This document shows, in pieces, positions 48,647-61,044 of a DNA stretch of 64,000 bases; within the stretch, counting starts at the first letter, position 1; each line of letters starts with the position of its first letter. This DNA comes from Dichomitus squalens LYAD-421 SS1 (taxonomy: Eukaryota; Basidiomycota; Agaricomycetes; Polyporales; Polyporaceae). Under the pieces are notes generated by a model. The model did not search any database, was not told where the DNA came from, and saw nothing but the letters and a program-made list of their open reading frames with translations. The stretch lies in assembly GCF_000275845.1 (NCBI RefSeq), contig NW_006766913.1, forward strand, positions 253,679 through 317,678. The letters run 5' to 3'. Both the position numbers and the translations under genes were made by a program.

Positions 48647-50734
48647 ATGGTGACCAATGGTACTGCTATAGTCTCGCTGTTTCCACAAGTACCCACTCTG
48701 GATAACACGTTCGGGGCTGTACTGATCGGGACGTTCATTGGGCTCATGTACGTACTTGGTTTGAGCTAAGAGCAGACTCAAAACTGATGGTTCTGTTCAG
48801 GATGTATGGGTTATCTCTCCACCAGACCTTCCGCTACTTCCGCATATATGTCGGAGACACCCTACTTCTGAAGATCACGGTACGTCGTCAGAATCGCTCA
48901 AGGATGACGCTAGACAGCAGCTGGGTCTAAACATCAGTTTACAGGTTTTTGGCCTCGCGTTAGTCTCTCGGACTCTCTCCTAATTCTTGGCTGGGTCTGG
49001 GCTGACCCGGAGCCTTGCTTAGTGTCCTGGACACGACGCACTCTGTCGCTTGCATGCATGCATCGTACGTGTTCGAAACCTGTAGATGCTTCGGGGTGAT
49101 TGACAGACGCACAAGATACTTCTATCTCGTGACCAATTACTTCAACCCCCTGGCCCTATTCTCAGGCATCTGGTCTATCAGGGTTGGTACCTCCTCCGCT
49201 TACTGAGGTGGCTTGCTGAGTACCCTTCCCATAGTCGTTGGCTCCGCTAACGGTAGGTGGTGCTTCTTTGAGACCAATGTTCTTCACATCTCATAGTTGC
49301 ATTATCCAGGGCGCAACTGTCCTGCTAGCTCAATCGTACGCTTCCGCATGATGGAGCCATTTCGTGGGCTGACCCTATCCGGTGCATGCTCAGATTCTAT
49401 GTCCGAAGAGTGTACCTTTGTAAGTACATTTAAGGACTACACACCACTCGCTCCGCCGAAACTGAGTATGGATGGGCAGTGGGACAAGGATATGCTTTGC
49501 TTGTCATTCCCTTAGTAAGGACTGAATAGCACCCAAATAACTTCCGGGTACTGACGTACTAACCAGGGACTGATCATGATCGGCACTACTGGTAAGGCAT
49601 ACATATCTCCTATGCTGTTGCAACATTGACGAAGCGGGCTTCCAGGTTTTGCGGTCGGTCAGTGGTCTTCTAACCCATATCCCTACGCTAGCGTAGACGA
49701 GCTGAGCACCGGAAACCTTATCTGACTAGCTGCGAGCTTTGAAATGTGAGTCTTGAAGACTTTCGAATATCCGTGTTATGCTGAGCAATTGCCCTCCATA
49801 GCTTCCATCAGAAGACTTTCGCAAATTTCGAGCGCTTTACGGTGTGTTATGCAGTCGTCCGATTCGGACCCGGACGGATATCAAACTCATTAATATGCCT
49901 GCAGTGGTTGATGTCTGGAGGCTTCGGTTGCTCGCTTGCGACAGATATACTCCTCACTGTCGCCTTGACAATCTTCTTGACGCGCAGTCGCTCCGCTTTC
50001 CACGGGTGCGTCCGGAGCTGTGATAGCGAATACAATTCACATGATGACATACCTCTCAGGACGAATTCTGCTTTGAGCATTCTGGTCGTGTACACAATCA
50101 ATACCGGTGCGTCACCTTGTGAAGGTCTCCACGTCGGATGCGTCAGGCTTAATCATGGGGCATTGACAGGATTACTGACGAGGTGGCTTGTATTGCATAC
50201 TACAGCGATAAAGCAGGAATTACTAACAATCAATCAACAGCGCGCTGAGCCTGTTGTCTCTCGTCTTTGTGAGCATGTCAGAGATCTGGGATCTGTTCGC
50301 GATATAATAGGCTGCGTTACAGGGAGTCGCTCAACCGGGCAATATGATCTATATTGCAGCGAACATGCTCGCTACCAAGTGTATGCATCGAGACATCGTC
50401 TGAGTATTCCCACACAGTGCTGATTGAGGACGGTAGCTTATGTGAACGCCGTACTAGCTGTGTATGTTTTACGACATGTCTTTGCGCACATTCAGACTCA
50501 CCCGTCCCGTACAGAGTCAACTCGCGAAGCTCCCTTGCAGATTCCAAACGGGACACAGAAGCTCTTGGCACGTTCGGCTTGAGCACCCAACTGCAATCGT
50601 CACAGAGGCTACCTATTCGGATGGAGCACTTCCGTACGGCTTTATCGCAGGGAGATGCCATTGACGTACATTGGAGAATCCCGGCACAGGCAGAGGACCA
50701 GAAAGATGGGGGCACGGGGAGTACGACTGTTTGA
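48647..50734 (+). CDS. DUF6534-type multi-pass membrane protein, copy D
   Basis: The start MVTNGTAIVSLFPQVPTLDN is followed by TFGAVLIGTFIGLMYGLSLH, QTFRYFRIYVGDTLLLKIT, VLDTTHSVACMHAS, FYLVTNYFNPLALFSGIWSI, WLMSGGFGCSLATDILLTVA, LTIFLTRSRSAFHG, RTNSALSILVVYTINTGLLT, ALSLLSLVF, GVAQPGNMIYIAANMLATK and AYVNAVLAVVNSRSSLADSK. The tail FGLSTQLQSSQRLPIRMEHF ends TGSTTV at 50734. The predicted topology is several helices with an inside C-terminus. It sits in direct orientation between C and E. The splice path near 49,300-49,850 is the least certain part. Confidence 0.72.
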
Positions 50735-51339
50735 CTGAAATCATCGTGTGGACACCAGAGGTTTGAGCCAGTCATGTATTGGGCGCATGAGATGTCATGT
50801 TCTCGAGAACAATCGCCAGCTTCGGCACTTGCCAATCGCGCTCAGAACTGGATTCTCAGTCCCAAGCGTCAATCACTGAATGCTCCAAAAAGTCAAATTC
50901 TAACATGCTTCTCGTGGCTGTAGTGAGAGGAGTCAGGTCAGATTGTGATCATGAACACCCGCCCATCGAGAAACGCGCCGTGATGCGCGCCGTCTAACCC
51001 TGGTTCTGACATCTCACTGAAGAAGTCTCGGGATGTTCACTTCTAATTTTGGACAAGTATATAGCGCTCTATTCCGAAGACCTGGTCACGATGGTCGAGA
51101 TCCTATACCCAAGCATGCGCCTACAAAGCACTGGCTGAAGTCTCCTTCGCCGTGCCGAGGACGAATAGCGCTGAGTGGTCCTCAGCGCATCATACGCCGC
51201 CGTGATGCTGGGAAGCACGGGTCTCAGATAGAATCCCGGACAACTATCAAACTGAGGAGGGCTTTTGCGCATAGACCCTTCCCCCCCTACCCATCTCCCC
51301 ATTGCATTTGAGGGCCCTGACAGCTGCGAATAGGAGGCA
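50735..51339. other. intergenic between DUF6534 copies D and E
   Basis: About 600 bases holding the copy D 3' flank and copy E promoter. No coding pattern recognised. Confidence 0.35.
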
Positions 51340-53461
51340 ATGTCTCGCATTCCCTCCCGTGCAGCTAATGTGACTGAATCTCTAGCTCTGCTTCCAAAAC
51401 TCCCACCTCTGGACAACACGTTCGGGGCAGTGCTCATCGGGACATTCATGAGCCTCATGTGAGTCGTTCAGCGAGCGATACCTTAGTTGCATACATGATC
51501 TGTATGTGCCATCAGACTATACGGGATGACGCTGCATCAGTTATATCGATATCTCCTCACGTATGCTACTGACAGGCTATGGGTGAGGTGTACGGTAAGT
51601 TGATCATGCTCACCTCGGATTTTTCTGAGACTGATGGACGCTCGGGTAGGTATACAGTACAATGTGAGTAGATTTATCTGCTCTTTTCATCAGGATGGTC
51701 TTTCGAGCAAAATGACTGTAGTATGCTGGAGACGGTACACATGGCATTTTGCTGCCACGTTTGGTATGTGCATCATCACGCCCAGTTTCACGAGGGAATC
51801 TCATATCTTGAAGCTACTGGTACCTTGTGACCAATTACTTCAACCCTTCAGAACTCTTATTTGGAAGCTGGAAAGTGCACGATGTCCCTGTCTCTCATTC
51901 GCTTCTGACACATCTATAGGTCTATCAAGGTGGGCCTGTGACTCCGCTAAATCATATGATACACACACACTTACGTGTACAAACAGATTGTTCTGATATT
52001 GTCGGTGAGTGCATTTGTTCTGTCATCATGCCTGCGGTCCCATGGAGTGACACCCTCTCCGTCGATAGGGCATCATTATTATTATCTCGCAAAGGTGAGA
52101 CATGGGCTGAATGAAGAACGGTCATCGACATTGCTGAAATCGCGGGGAAGCTTCTTCGCCTGGAGGGTATATCTCGGTACAGTACTTCCCCTACATAAAT
52201 CTACACAATATCTGATCACCTGGCGTACACTTAGTGGGTCCTAGATTCCGGCTACTTGTTCTCGTTGCTGTGCGCTCAAATGCACCTGTATAAATCCGAA
52301 CCCAGCTAATCACGTTCATACAGATGTTTCTTCTTGTCGGTGAACTAGGTGGGCTTCGAAGTCTGCTTCCCATATATTGTGCCACGGAATATAACTGGTC
52401 TCCCAGCGTTCTTTTCCGCCGCCACTATTGAAACGTACGTAGTTAATTTGCATGTTTATCTGAGAGAAAGTTGGACACGGCATGATAGCTTCATGATACC
52501 GACATTCCAAGAGTTCGAACATCTCGAGGTGATTGACCCCTCATTCTGGTCTTGTCACCTCTTGCTTAGTTCTGATGATGGTTCATCGACGTAATAGTGG
52601 CTCATCTCCGTTGGCTCTGCTCAAGCAATCACTGCAGACACCCTTCTGACTACAGTGCTCATCATCACCTTGCACCGGAGTCGGACTGGTATCAAGAGAA
52701 CAGACTCTATACTTGATATTTTGATTCTATATGCAATAAGTACTGGTAAGCAGCCCAACACTGTCTACTTGCCTTTCAACTAAGTGGTCCATACGCAAGG
52801 GCTTTTGACGACGTGAGTACTTGACACTGCACTAGCTTAGTCAACTGAAGGCGTACCGTGTTCTAGTATATTTAATGCATTGGCCTTCCTCTCCGTGAGT
52901 TCTGCCACAATCATAACTCGCCTAGACTAGATTTGACGTCATCATAGGTGGTTCTGCTTCCAAAAAACATGATCTACATTGCATTCTCCATCATTGTCAC
53001 GAAATGTATGTTCAGACTATCTGCATATTCGCGGTAGGAATGCTGATGATATTCAAGAAGTGTATGCCAATACCCTTCTCGTAGCGTAAGCTTGACACTA
53101 CTATTCGTCACGCGACATTCTCAATTCACATACACGTCATAGGCTTAATACGAGAGATTCTCTGTCCAAGAGATGTTTGGTCCAGGCTTCCGATGGCAAC
53201 CCCTACGGTTCGAGCGCCGTCTTTGGGGCTACCGTTACGCCGCACCGGGTGTTGCCTCCTCCAGCTATTGCGCAAGTGAGCGTCTCGAAGCATATGATGA
53301 GTAGCCGCCTGGGTGGAGGACGGAGCACCCGAGTACCTGGAGCTAGAGAAACGGAAACGGATTTCGGCAAAATCCTTGAAATCAAAGACGACGGACTCTC
53401 ACACGGGGCAGTGTCACGAGACACGCTAGTGGTCGATGACTCGCAACAGTACGCCAAGTGA
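51340..53461 (+). CDS. DUF6534-type multi-pass membrane protein, copy E
   Basis: It opens MSRIPSRAANVTESLALLPK, then LPPLDNTFGAVLIGTFMSLM, LYGMTLHQLYRYLLTYATDR, YLVTNYFNPSELLFGSW, WLISVGSAQAITADTLLTTV, LIITLHRSRTGIKRTDSILD, ILILYAISTGLLTTIFNALA, FLSVVLLPKNMIYIAFSIIV and TKLYANTLLVA. The last exon gives LNTRDSLSKRCLVQASDGNP and a long hydrophilic tail ending DSQQYAK at 53461. The RTGIKRTDSILD block is closer to copy A (RTGFKSTDSMINK) than to C and D, so the array is not a simple recent triplication. The middle part (51,900-52,500) is poorly resolved and may carry a lesion. Confidence 0.68.
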
Positions 53462-53821
53462 ACTGCAGCCGCAGTGCTACGAAATTTCTTTTATGTATAT
53501 ACTTCATTGCTGGCCAGTGGATCAGAACGGTTGGACATACCATGCAGCCAAGGATGCATCATGCTCCTCCACCGTTCTGTGCTATGTTTGTCTCTAAATA
53601 CTTGTCCTCGATGGCTCTCCTGATTTCATCTTGTCTCCGGCGGCATCTCGGAAAATTGTATGTTATTATTCGCTTCTTCGCCTTGCCTCCATTCAGAGGC
53701 ACGCAAACGTCCCCAGCGAGAGCGAGATAAGCAATGATTATATTTTGACTCTCAACATACATCGGCATCAGATCCTCATAACACGCAACCTTGTCGCACC
53801 ACCATGCAAGTCCTCTAGCAC
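53462..53821. other. intergenic between convergent genes
   Basis: 3' flanks of DUF6534 copy E and the cellulase gene. No gene recognised. Confidence 0.35.
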
Positions 53822-55372
53822 TTACAGGAAGGGCTCGAGCGCCTGAGGGAGGATCTGAGCGATGGCAGTCCCGTTCGGAGGCTCGATGCTCTGGTAGTAC
53901 TGCATCCCGAAACAAGCAGTCAGCACCATCCGGCCGACCACCCAGTCCCAAGAAGGCAAAGGAGACCGGAAGAGAAAGAAAACTCACGTCGCCCCACCAC
54001 GGTCCCGCGGCCCACCACAACGCGCCGAGCCACACGCCTGACTGCTGCATCTCGCAGAGTGCGCCCTGGACGGCGGTGATGCACGCCGCATTTGAGCCAG
54101 CGCCGATCTCGCCGAGGAAACCCTTGAGGTTGTTCTGCTGGAGCCACGTAGTCGCGTTCTGCAGGCGCTCCGCGCCGATCGTGGACGAGACGCAGGTCGG
54201 CGACGTCCCCGAGCCGTCCGAGTCGAGGTATTGATGCATCTCTGCCGCACGCCATCTCGTTAGTTTCGCAGGAGAACGAAATGGGAAGATACGACGTACG
54301 GATGGCGACGTTGTTGTTCGGGTCCTTAATCGCCCCGAACACCGCGCTGTTGCCAGAGGACGTCGTCCATGTCCACGCGCCGGTGTAGGACGTGCCCTCG
54401 ACGAGGATGAGCTGGCTCGTCGCGCCTGCGGACCGGACACCGTTCACTCCCGCTTGCATGAGGGAGAAGACGGTCGCAGCGGGGATGTCGTGCGGCTCGT
54501 TCTGAAGGTCGAAGATGACGTGCGAGTCTGAGACGAACTCGGTGGCGAGCTGCTTCCACCACGCTTGGAAGCTGTTGAGCGAGAGTCAGTGGGAGAGTGA
54601 ATACAGGGAGCATAGTGTTAAGGCACGTACGTGCTCGTGCTCGAGATAGTCGCGCCATTGTAGATCATGAAGTTATGGGCTATAGCACACTCGTGAACAC
54701 CATGTATGGTTATGCCACAAGTGCGAAGACTTACGGTCGACGACAGCGTACCCGCCCTTGCCAGTGATGTAGCTGACGATCGTCTTCAACCCGCTCAGAT
54801 ACGTCTGGTTGAACGGCCCGCCCAACCCGCCCGTGCTCGGCGGGCTGATGCGCTCCATTAGGAAGGGAATCCTAAACGTGTTGAACCCCTGGCCGACAAA
54901 ATAGTCGATCGAGGACGGCGACGGCCAGGTATAGTCCTTGCCAAGCTCGCCAGGGATGACGGTGTTGCCGAACTCACCGCCGGACTCGTTCACACCGAAG
55001 TAGGTGAATTTGGTGCGCGTGCCTGGACAGAGAGAGGAGGAAGATGTGGGCGAGGTCGCGGTCGTGGTCGCGCTGCTGGGCTGACATTGGGAGTAGTCTA
55101 TATATGAGTTGCCAAGATTCGGTCAGCCAGAGTCAACAGGCGGAGAGGCGAAGGAAGGAGAAAGGACGTGCATTCGTTAGTTTCTACGCAGGTAGAGCCC
55201 GCGTCACAGACGGAAGAGCCGGTGTAGCCGATGCCCTGCGCATATTCTAGTCAGCCATGAACGCCATGTCGAGAGTGGCAGCTGAACGTACTCCGCACTG
55301 GCCCCAGACGGCAACGGAAAGAGCGGGCGCAGCGCTGGCGAGCGCGACGGCAAGCGAGAGGAGCAGCTTCAT
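53822..55372 (-). CDS. secreted GH5 endoglucanase with N-terminal CBM1
   Basis: The start at 55372 gives signal peptide MKLLLSLAVALASAAPALSV. A CBM1 cellulose-binding module then spans three exons (55372-55292, 55235-55172, 55097-...): VWGQCGGIGYTGSSVCDAGS, TCVETNEYYSQCQP. A Ser/Thr linker leads to the GH5 catalytic domain: GTRTKFTYFGVNESGGEFGN, FRIPFLMERISPP, GGYAVVDPHNFMIYNGA, FDLQNEPHDIPA (acid/base Glu in NEP), VEGTSYTGAWTW, MHQYLDSDGSG, FLGEIGAG (nucleophile Glu) and [20 protein letters not shown]. It ends QALEPFL-stop at 53822. This is the fungal EG2/Cel5A-like type that cleaves internal beta-1,4-glucan bonds outside the cell. The second intron has a GC donor (GCACGT). Confidence 0.92.
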
Positions 55373-56717
55373 GGCCTTTACCAGAGACGAGCAGCGAGAC
55401 TCGTTGAGGACCCATTCTCCTCAACGTCGCGCTTTATGTAGTGCCCGGACGCGTGCCGTGATATGATGGAACAAGCATTCGCGCGAGGCCGACGCCTTGG
55501 CGGGTGGTGCGCTCTCCGTCGAAATCCCGAAGATCAGCCTGGCAGTGATCAACGCCAGTTCGAGAAGGCGGGTCACATGTGGCTCCGGGGCGTCGTCATG
55601 TCAGCCTTTCTACGCGGCGGTCTTCGTGATTCCGAAGTGATCACAGCCTATCGGATAGATGTAGTCACACTCGGAGGTAGTAAATAAGTACTGGCCTCGA
55701 GGTTAGCGTAAAGACGGGCGCTGACTGATAGCAGAGGTTCGGCTGTAGTAGACAGACAGGTGCATCGTGTACGCTAAATACGGGAAGTCTCTCAAAACAG
55801 AAAAAGGAGCACGTACGGAGATTTGCGAAGCAGCGCATCCAGCTCCGGAACAACGTTGGATGGTGCCAAATCGGAAATATATACATCGGACGTACGTTCG
55901 TCGGAATACGAAGACTCAGTTCCAACACATAGACTGTCGGATAGTACTGGCGACGACCATCGGAGGAACATGGAGAGCAGCCGTCGGGGAAAGGTAGGGA
56001 TGCTGCCGCGTGACTGGAGCAGTCACCAGGGTCCAGGTGTCATGACTCGACGCACCAACTACGTATCACCGGGGGCATTGACCTGTGCTGGCCACCGTGG
56101 AATCGATTACTTCTGCATGGTGCTATGAGCAGAGGACTAATGGGGGAGCAGAGAAACAGACTGACTCAAAAAAAGTGTCTAGGATAGAATAGGCAGTCCC
56201 ACCAGGGCTACTCGATTCTTCGCCGTCAGTTCACTTCGCCAAATATTCCCCCGTCTCACGGGTTCAGCTGTAGTCCCGGCACAAGTTTCCATCCCGCACA
56301 TAACTCCAGCCCTTGCTCCCGACGCGGTCTTGTCGTTGACATCAAGGTTGTTTTCCTAACATATGCGCTGGACCAGGTATCTCATAAAGGTGAAATACGG
56401 GGGACAGCGTCAGCGCTCTTCGAGTGCGAATTAGAGCGACATAATGCCAGTGAACGTGCACCGTCGGCCACGCCATCACCCTCACTGGGCGGAGTAAGGC
56501 TTTACAAGATGAAGTGACCGTGAAGAACGAAGCAATCTTACAGATCAGTGCCCCGGTGTTTCTCGTGCGACTTGTATGTCTCAATGACTAGAAAGTAAGA
56601 TGTTCGGAGCGAGCAATTAAAAGTAATATACGATGCGCATATAGAGTAACATCCTAGCCAGAAAGATTAGTACATCGTTCCGATGCACCGGGCACAGGCT
56701 CACCAAGTAGCTCATCT
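55373..56717. other. intergenic, 1.3 kb, nothing recognised
   Basis: It includes the cellulase promoter. Open frames of 60-100 codons occur but none has domains or splice-consistent structure. No catabolite-repression site was confidently identified. Confidence 0.35.
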
Positions 56718-57098
56718 CTACGGCTCAGCGCCGAGCTTTGAGCCAGCGACCTCGTACCCTCTCGAGGCCTTCCTCTCCTGCCTCTGCTCCCATTTTGTCC
56801 GAACAGCCGACTCTGGCACGTTCTCGACCGTTACGAGCTCCTTGATCGTCAGGATCTTGCCCGCAATATCCGGCGTGTGTCTGTGGAAGACAGTTTGCAG
56901 TCGCCGGTGAATCCCGAGAGCGGCGAGGGTACCCTTGATGTTCATAGGGAGGGCAATGGCGGAACGGCGAAGAGTGATACGGTAGTGGGTGAGGGGCTCG
57001 CCGGAGGATGATGATGAGGGAGCTGCCGCAGTGGCAAGAGAACGAGATTGGAGCGAGGCCGAGGAGGCTGCCCGTGAGCGAAGGGTTGCGGAGAACAT
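56718..57098 (-). CDS. MRPL33: mitochondrial ribosomal protein uL30m (L33/L30 type)
   Basis: A single-exon reading frame of 126 aa starts at ATG 57098. The N-terminus MFSATLRSRAASSASLQSRS is Arg/Ser-rich without acids, as in mitochondrial import signals. The core THYRITLRRSAIALPMNIKG then TLAALGIHRRLQTVFHRHTP and DIAGKILTIKELVTVENV carries the L30 signature: a beta strand, the R-S-x-I-x-x-P motif, LGLHRR-like turn and V-x-ELV strand. It continues with a short basic C-terminal extension (WEQRQERKASRGYEVAG). It belongs to the large mitoribosomal subunit. The gene symbol follows yeast usage. An upstream in-frame extension to 57305 is open but lacks a targeting-like start, so I chose 57098. Confidence 0.85.
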   Translation of the reverse strand: MFSATLRSRAASSASLQSRSLATAAAPSSSSSGEPLTHYRITLRRSAIALPMNIKGTLAALGIHRRLQTVFHRHTPDIAGKILTIKELVTVENVPESAVRTKWEQRQERKASRGYEVAGSKLGAEP

Positions 57099-57404
57099 GG
57101 TGGTCAACAACGGCGGAGGACTGCTGGTCGCTGTGCTGGACAGCGAGCAAGCAAGCGCCAGCGTCTCAGTCTGCATGCACGTGATGTTGACACGCGCGAC
57201 AGCTTGCCCTAAATAGGAATCGCGTCTGATCCGCGTCTCGACCAGCTTGTCGCTCCTTCTCCGCTCGACGCCTATGCAAGTCCTCTCGAACTTGCACAGA
57301 AACACACCTTGGCTCTCTGGGAGCTACACTCTTAAATACTGCTACGATCTACACGCTTCTGGCTACGATACACGCGCTTCAATCATCAACTGCCTGCTGG
57401 TTAG
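57099..57404. promoter_or_regulatory. divergent promoter, uL30m / DPB11-like genes
   Basis: 306 bases between two divergently oriented start codons. No specific motif recognised. Confidence 0.3.
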
Positions 57405-60400
57405 ATGTCCTTCCGGAGAGTCAACAGGTCCAAGAAGGTATGCATGTCTGATTGAACCCATTGCGAAGCTTAAATAACCAGAACCACACTTTATTGCAGG
57501 TACCTAACGTGAAACTACGACCCGCGGCACCCAGCGCCCGCAGAGACCTCCGCACACCAGACTCCACATGGCAACATAGCTCCGGACTCGACTCCGACGA
57601 GGAGGCCTCTCGCACCGACCTATGCCCAAGGCCGTTCAAGGGATTTGTGCTGTGTGCGACGGGAATCGATGACAAGGTGAGTGTTCGTTCCACCACATGC
57701 ATTGGCGACGCCGTGGTTATGGTTGCAAGCGCTCGACAGGGGCTTGTCCAACTGCGGCTACTCGGCTGCGTAGGGTCCTTTCTGCGCCGTATCTCATGAA
57801 ATGACCCTATTCTTTGTGCGGTACGACTTACGGTGCGACTTACGGTTCTACCCTCTGTCCGCAGACATCACTATTCAAGCTTGCCCTAGAGCTCGGCGCC
57901 CAGTCCTTGAACGACTTCACCGACCGCGTAACACATCTCATCGCAGAAGAACCAGGTAGCGCGAAATACAAAGTGAGTGTCAGGCCCACCCTCCCATGAT
58001 CTCCGACCCTCACCCTTGCGACAGTGCGCCCTCGAGAACCGCATCCCGATCATGCACCCTTCGTGGATCATCGAATCCCACAAGATCTGGCTTCGCGGCG
58101 ACGACGTTGACGTCACTGCCTCCCTGTCGGCTCATCGCTTGCCCATCTTCGCCGGGGTCGTCCTCTGTGTGTCCGGCATCGACGACGTCTCCCGGCGGAT
58201 GGAGATCAACCGTGCGCTCACCGCTCAGGGCGGCACGTACGTCAAGCAGATCATACGCCCCGTACGCGTCACCCATCTAATATGCGGGAACGAGAGCGAG
58301 GAGGGGGAGAGCGAGAAGGTGCGGTACGCGGTGAAGTTCAATCAGGGCGGCGAGGCGCGGATTAGGATCGTGTGGGAGGATTGGTTCTGGGACTCATTGA
58401 GGTTCGGCGGGCGGTTCGACGAGGAGAGGTATGAGGTGGGGAAGCCGAGGGCACCACCGAGGGTGCTGCCGGACGGTACGCGTGCGTCGTGTTGATGTTT
58501 TGCTTCTGCATCGCTCATGGGTTTGGTGGATAGATACGACTCCGCCTCCGCCATCGTCCTCCGCAGGAGACCCTAGCGGACTCTCTTCTGAGATCCAGCA
58601 TGCAGAGACCTCCGCCGCAGGCCGGGCCCGCCCTCCCGTGAACGCGAACGAAGAGGAGGAAGAGATCGCGTCCGTCAAGCGCGTCCCCGCCGTCACCCTT
58701 CACCTCTGGGAGTCTATCCTCAAGCCGCGCGGGTTCGAAGTCCAGGACGGCCGCCTTATTCGCAGCCCGTCCAAGTCTCAAGTCGCGAATCAGCAACAAG
58801 CGCAGCGCCATCGCGAGCCTTCCCCTTCGCGAATGGCAGCTGTGACGAAGGGGAAGGAGAAGTTGTCTCGCCGTGGGACGTTACAAGCGGGCGCCTACGA
58901 AGATGAGGACGCACGTCCGGTCCCGAAGAGCGCGCTGTCGTCTTTCCAGCACGCGAGGTCGTTCATCCCGCCACCACAGCATGCCTCGACACCCGTAGGA
59001 GCAAGGCAACAGCCGTTCCAGAGGGCGACGACGACGGCCTCGCGCACGTCTTCGTTCTTGCAGCGCTCAGTGGGCAGCGTCCATGCCGCGGGCGGGGTGT
59101 CCGCCGAAGTGCCCGTCGCGTCGACGTCTGCCGTCGCTGGCCCAAGTACGAGTCGGGATGGGAGCGAAGCCCCTGCTCTAGGGGACGACCCGATGGCCAG
59201 CGCGGCCTCGGAGGGCTTGTCCGAGAAAGGAAGGACGATGTTCTCGGGCCTCAAGTTCCGCGCACTCGGGGAGGCGCGCTGCGCCCCCGTCCGACGTGCG
59301 ATCGAAGCCGCAGGAGGACGATGGCTTCGCGCGGACGACGACGAAGATGCCGACATCGTCCTCGTCCGGCTCATCAGCGGGAGCAGCTTGTTTCGGCAGG
59401 AGGCGGACGAAGGGGAGAGGGCGAAGTACCGCACGGAATGCTGGCTCGAGCGGTGCCTGTTCGAGGAGCGGGTGTGCGAGGCGGGGGAGCACGTCGCGTT
59501 CACGCCGCTGAGGGTGCAGCCCCCCGTGAGGGGCGCGGAGGGCGTTGTGGTGAGCTGTTCAGGCCTTGACCAGGCGGAGAGGTGTGTGGTTCAGAGGTTG
59601 TTGCGTGCGCTCGGTGGGCATCTTCTTGTTCTCGCGGAGGACTATGCTGACAGTCGAGGAAACGTGTAGGTGTCACGCTTGCACCTGCGTTCTCGCGCCG
59701 GTCAACACACCTCCTGTGTCCATCTGGAATCGGCGCGAAGGCGGAGAAGGCGGGCGAGTGGGGAATCCCGATCGTGGACATGGCTTGGCTCGCTACGATC
59801 GCGAACACCGGCGAGGTCCCTCGGGCTCCAGCGATGGAGGCAGAGGAGCAAGCGCAAGCGCATGACGGCGCAGTGCTCGATCTAAAGCTGCTCTCCCAGC
59901 CCCCGCGCGGACCAGACGAGGACGAATTCATGGCATCCCAACCGCCTGCGACAATACCCGCCCCCAAGATTGATGTCAAGGGCAAAGGGAAGGCGACGGA
60001 GACGATGGTAGACATCACGAACGCGCGTGGGGACGACGCCCAGGCGCAGAGTCTGTCGTATTATGACCCCCCGGGACCCGAAGACACGAGACCGGGACAG
60101 GCGGAGCAGATGGAGACATTTGGAATGCCGGATATGCTGCTTGGCGCAGCAGCTACTGCACCCGCAACGCCTCGACGGTCTGCGCGCGCGGCGCCTGATT
60201 CAAACGACAAGCTCCCTGCTACACAGGCTGTACCGGTCCAGGATGAGGGCGAGAGTGTGTCGATACCGTCGCGAGTATACGAAGACCGGATCCCGTCGTC
60301 CGCGTCGCCGTCGCCCATGCGCATGCCTGGGATGCCGACGCCCCAGGACAGCGCGCCCAAGACCCCGGTCAAGGCCGCTAAGCAGGCGACGGTGGTCATC

Positions 60401-61044
60401 CAGAACAGGCTTACGACCCTCCTGGGAAAGCGGCCGTCTGAGGAGGACGAGGAGGTTGTGCAGGTGAAGAAGGTGCAAGCGCATGATTCGAGGATAGGGA
60501 AAAGGCTGAAGCCTTTGCAGCGGACAAGGGTATGTCGTTCTATGTCTACATCCTGTCGTTGAGATGAAGGGCTGACTGCGGCGGGTGACAGTCGAACATG
60601 TCTTTTACAGATATGCTCGGAACTCCTGGCCGGAGCCCCGCCTCCGCCTTCGCAGCAGCGTCGTCACCAGTCCAGCCACCCGAACCCGACCTTGTCCCGC
60701 AACTCCCTGAACCAGGTACATCCGTGAGGAAACACGCTTCGAAACCAGCCTCGTCCTCAAGCGATGAGGTCGGCGGCAGCTTCGTCGGCGGTGATGCCAA
60801 TGAGAGCATCTGTATCGCATACGCGGACCCGATGCAAAACGGAGAGCTCGACCGACTCAAGTTCCTCTTCAACGAGGCGGAGGGTACAGGACGGCCGGTG
60901 CAGAAGGAAGACTGGGAGATGGAATTGGAAAAGGAGATGGACGTGACGCTGCCTCAGTTGGCTGAGGTGAGGAGCGCGAGTGGGTTGGGGAAGAAGGCGG
61001 GTAGGGGGAAGAGAGGGAGGGGGCGAAGAGGTGCGAGGGCGTAG
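57405..61044 (+). CDS. DPB11: DPB11/Rad4/TopBP1-like multi-BRCT replication checkpoint protein
   Basis: Seven exons give exactly 1,053 aa: 57405-57437, 57500-57676, 57865-57972, 58025-58475, 58534-59613, 59670-60529 and 60592-61044. BRCT1 (about residues 55-125) has FKGFVLCATGIDDKTSLFKL and MHPSWIIES. BRCT2 (145-228) has FAGVVLCVSGIDD, VTHLICG and VWEDWFWDS. BRCT3 (about 490-580) has FSGLKFRALGE and YRTECWLERCL. BRCT4 (585-670) has VVSCSGLDQAERC, LLRALGGVTLAPAFSRRSTH then LLCPSG, and WGIPIVDMAWL. Four BRCTs in two pairs, a long acidic/Ser-rich tail and a basic C-terminus match Dpb11/Rad4, the phospho-Sld2/Sld3 and 9-1-1 scaffold for origin firing and ATR activation in the nucleus. The intron at 59614-59669 (GTGGGC...TAG) was placed because it restores the LGG-V-T-L core of BRCT4. 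Confidence 0.85.

Noticed and set aside
51900..52500. Calling DUF6534 copy E a pseudogene
   Set aside because: The middle exons are hard to place, but both ends and the diagnostic loop are intact, so uncertainty in my splice reading is a sufficient explanation.
53559..54440. 293-codon minus-strand open frame overlapping the cellulase
   Set aside because: It is partly real exon sequence (MHQYLDSDGSG part) but runs through introns and shifts frame. The spliced GH5 model explains all conserved motifs.
59600..59670. Frameshift in the DPB11-like gene
   Set aside because: The BRCT4 frame seems to break near 59,660, but a 56-nt GT-AG intron (59614-59669) restores a consensus BRCT core in exact phase and makes the total length divisible by three.
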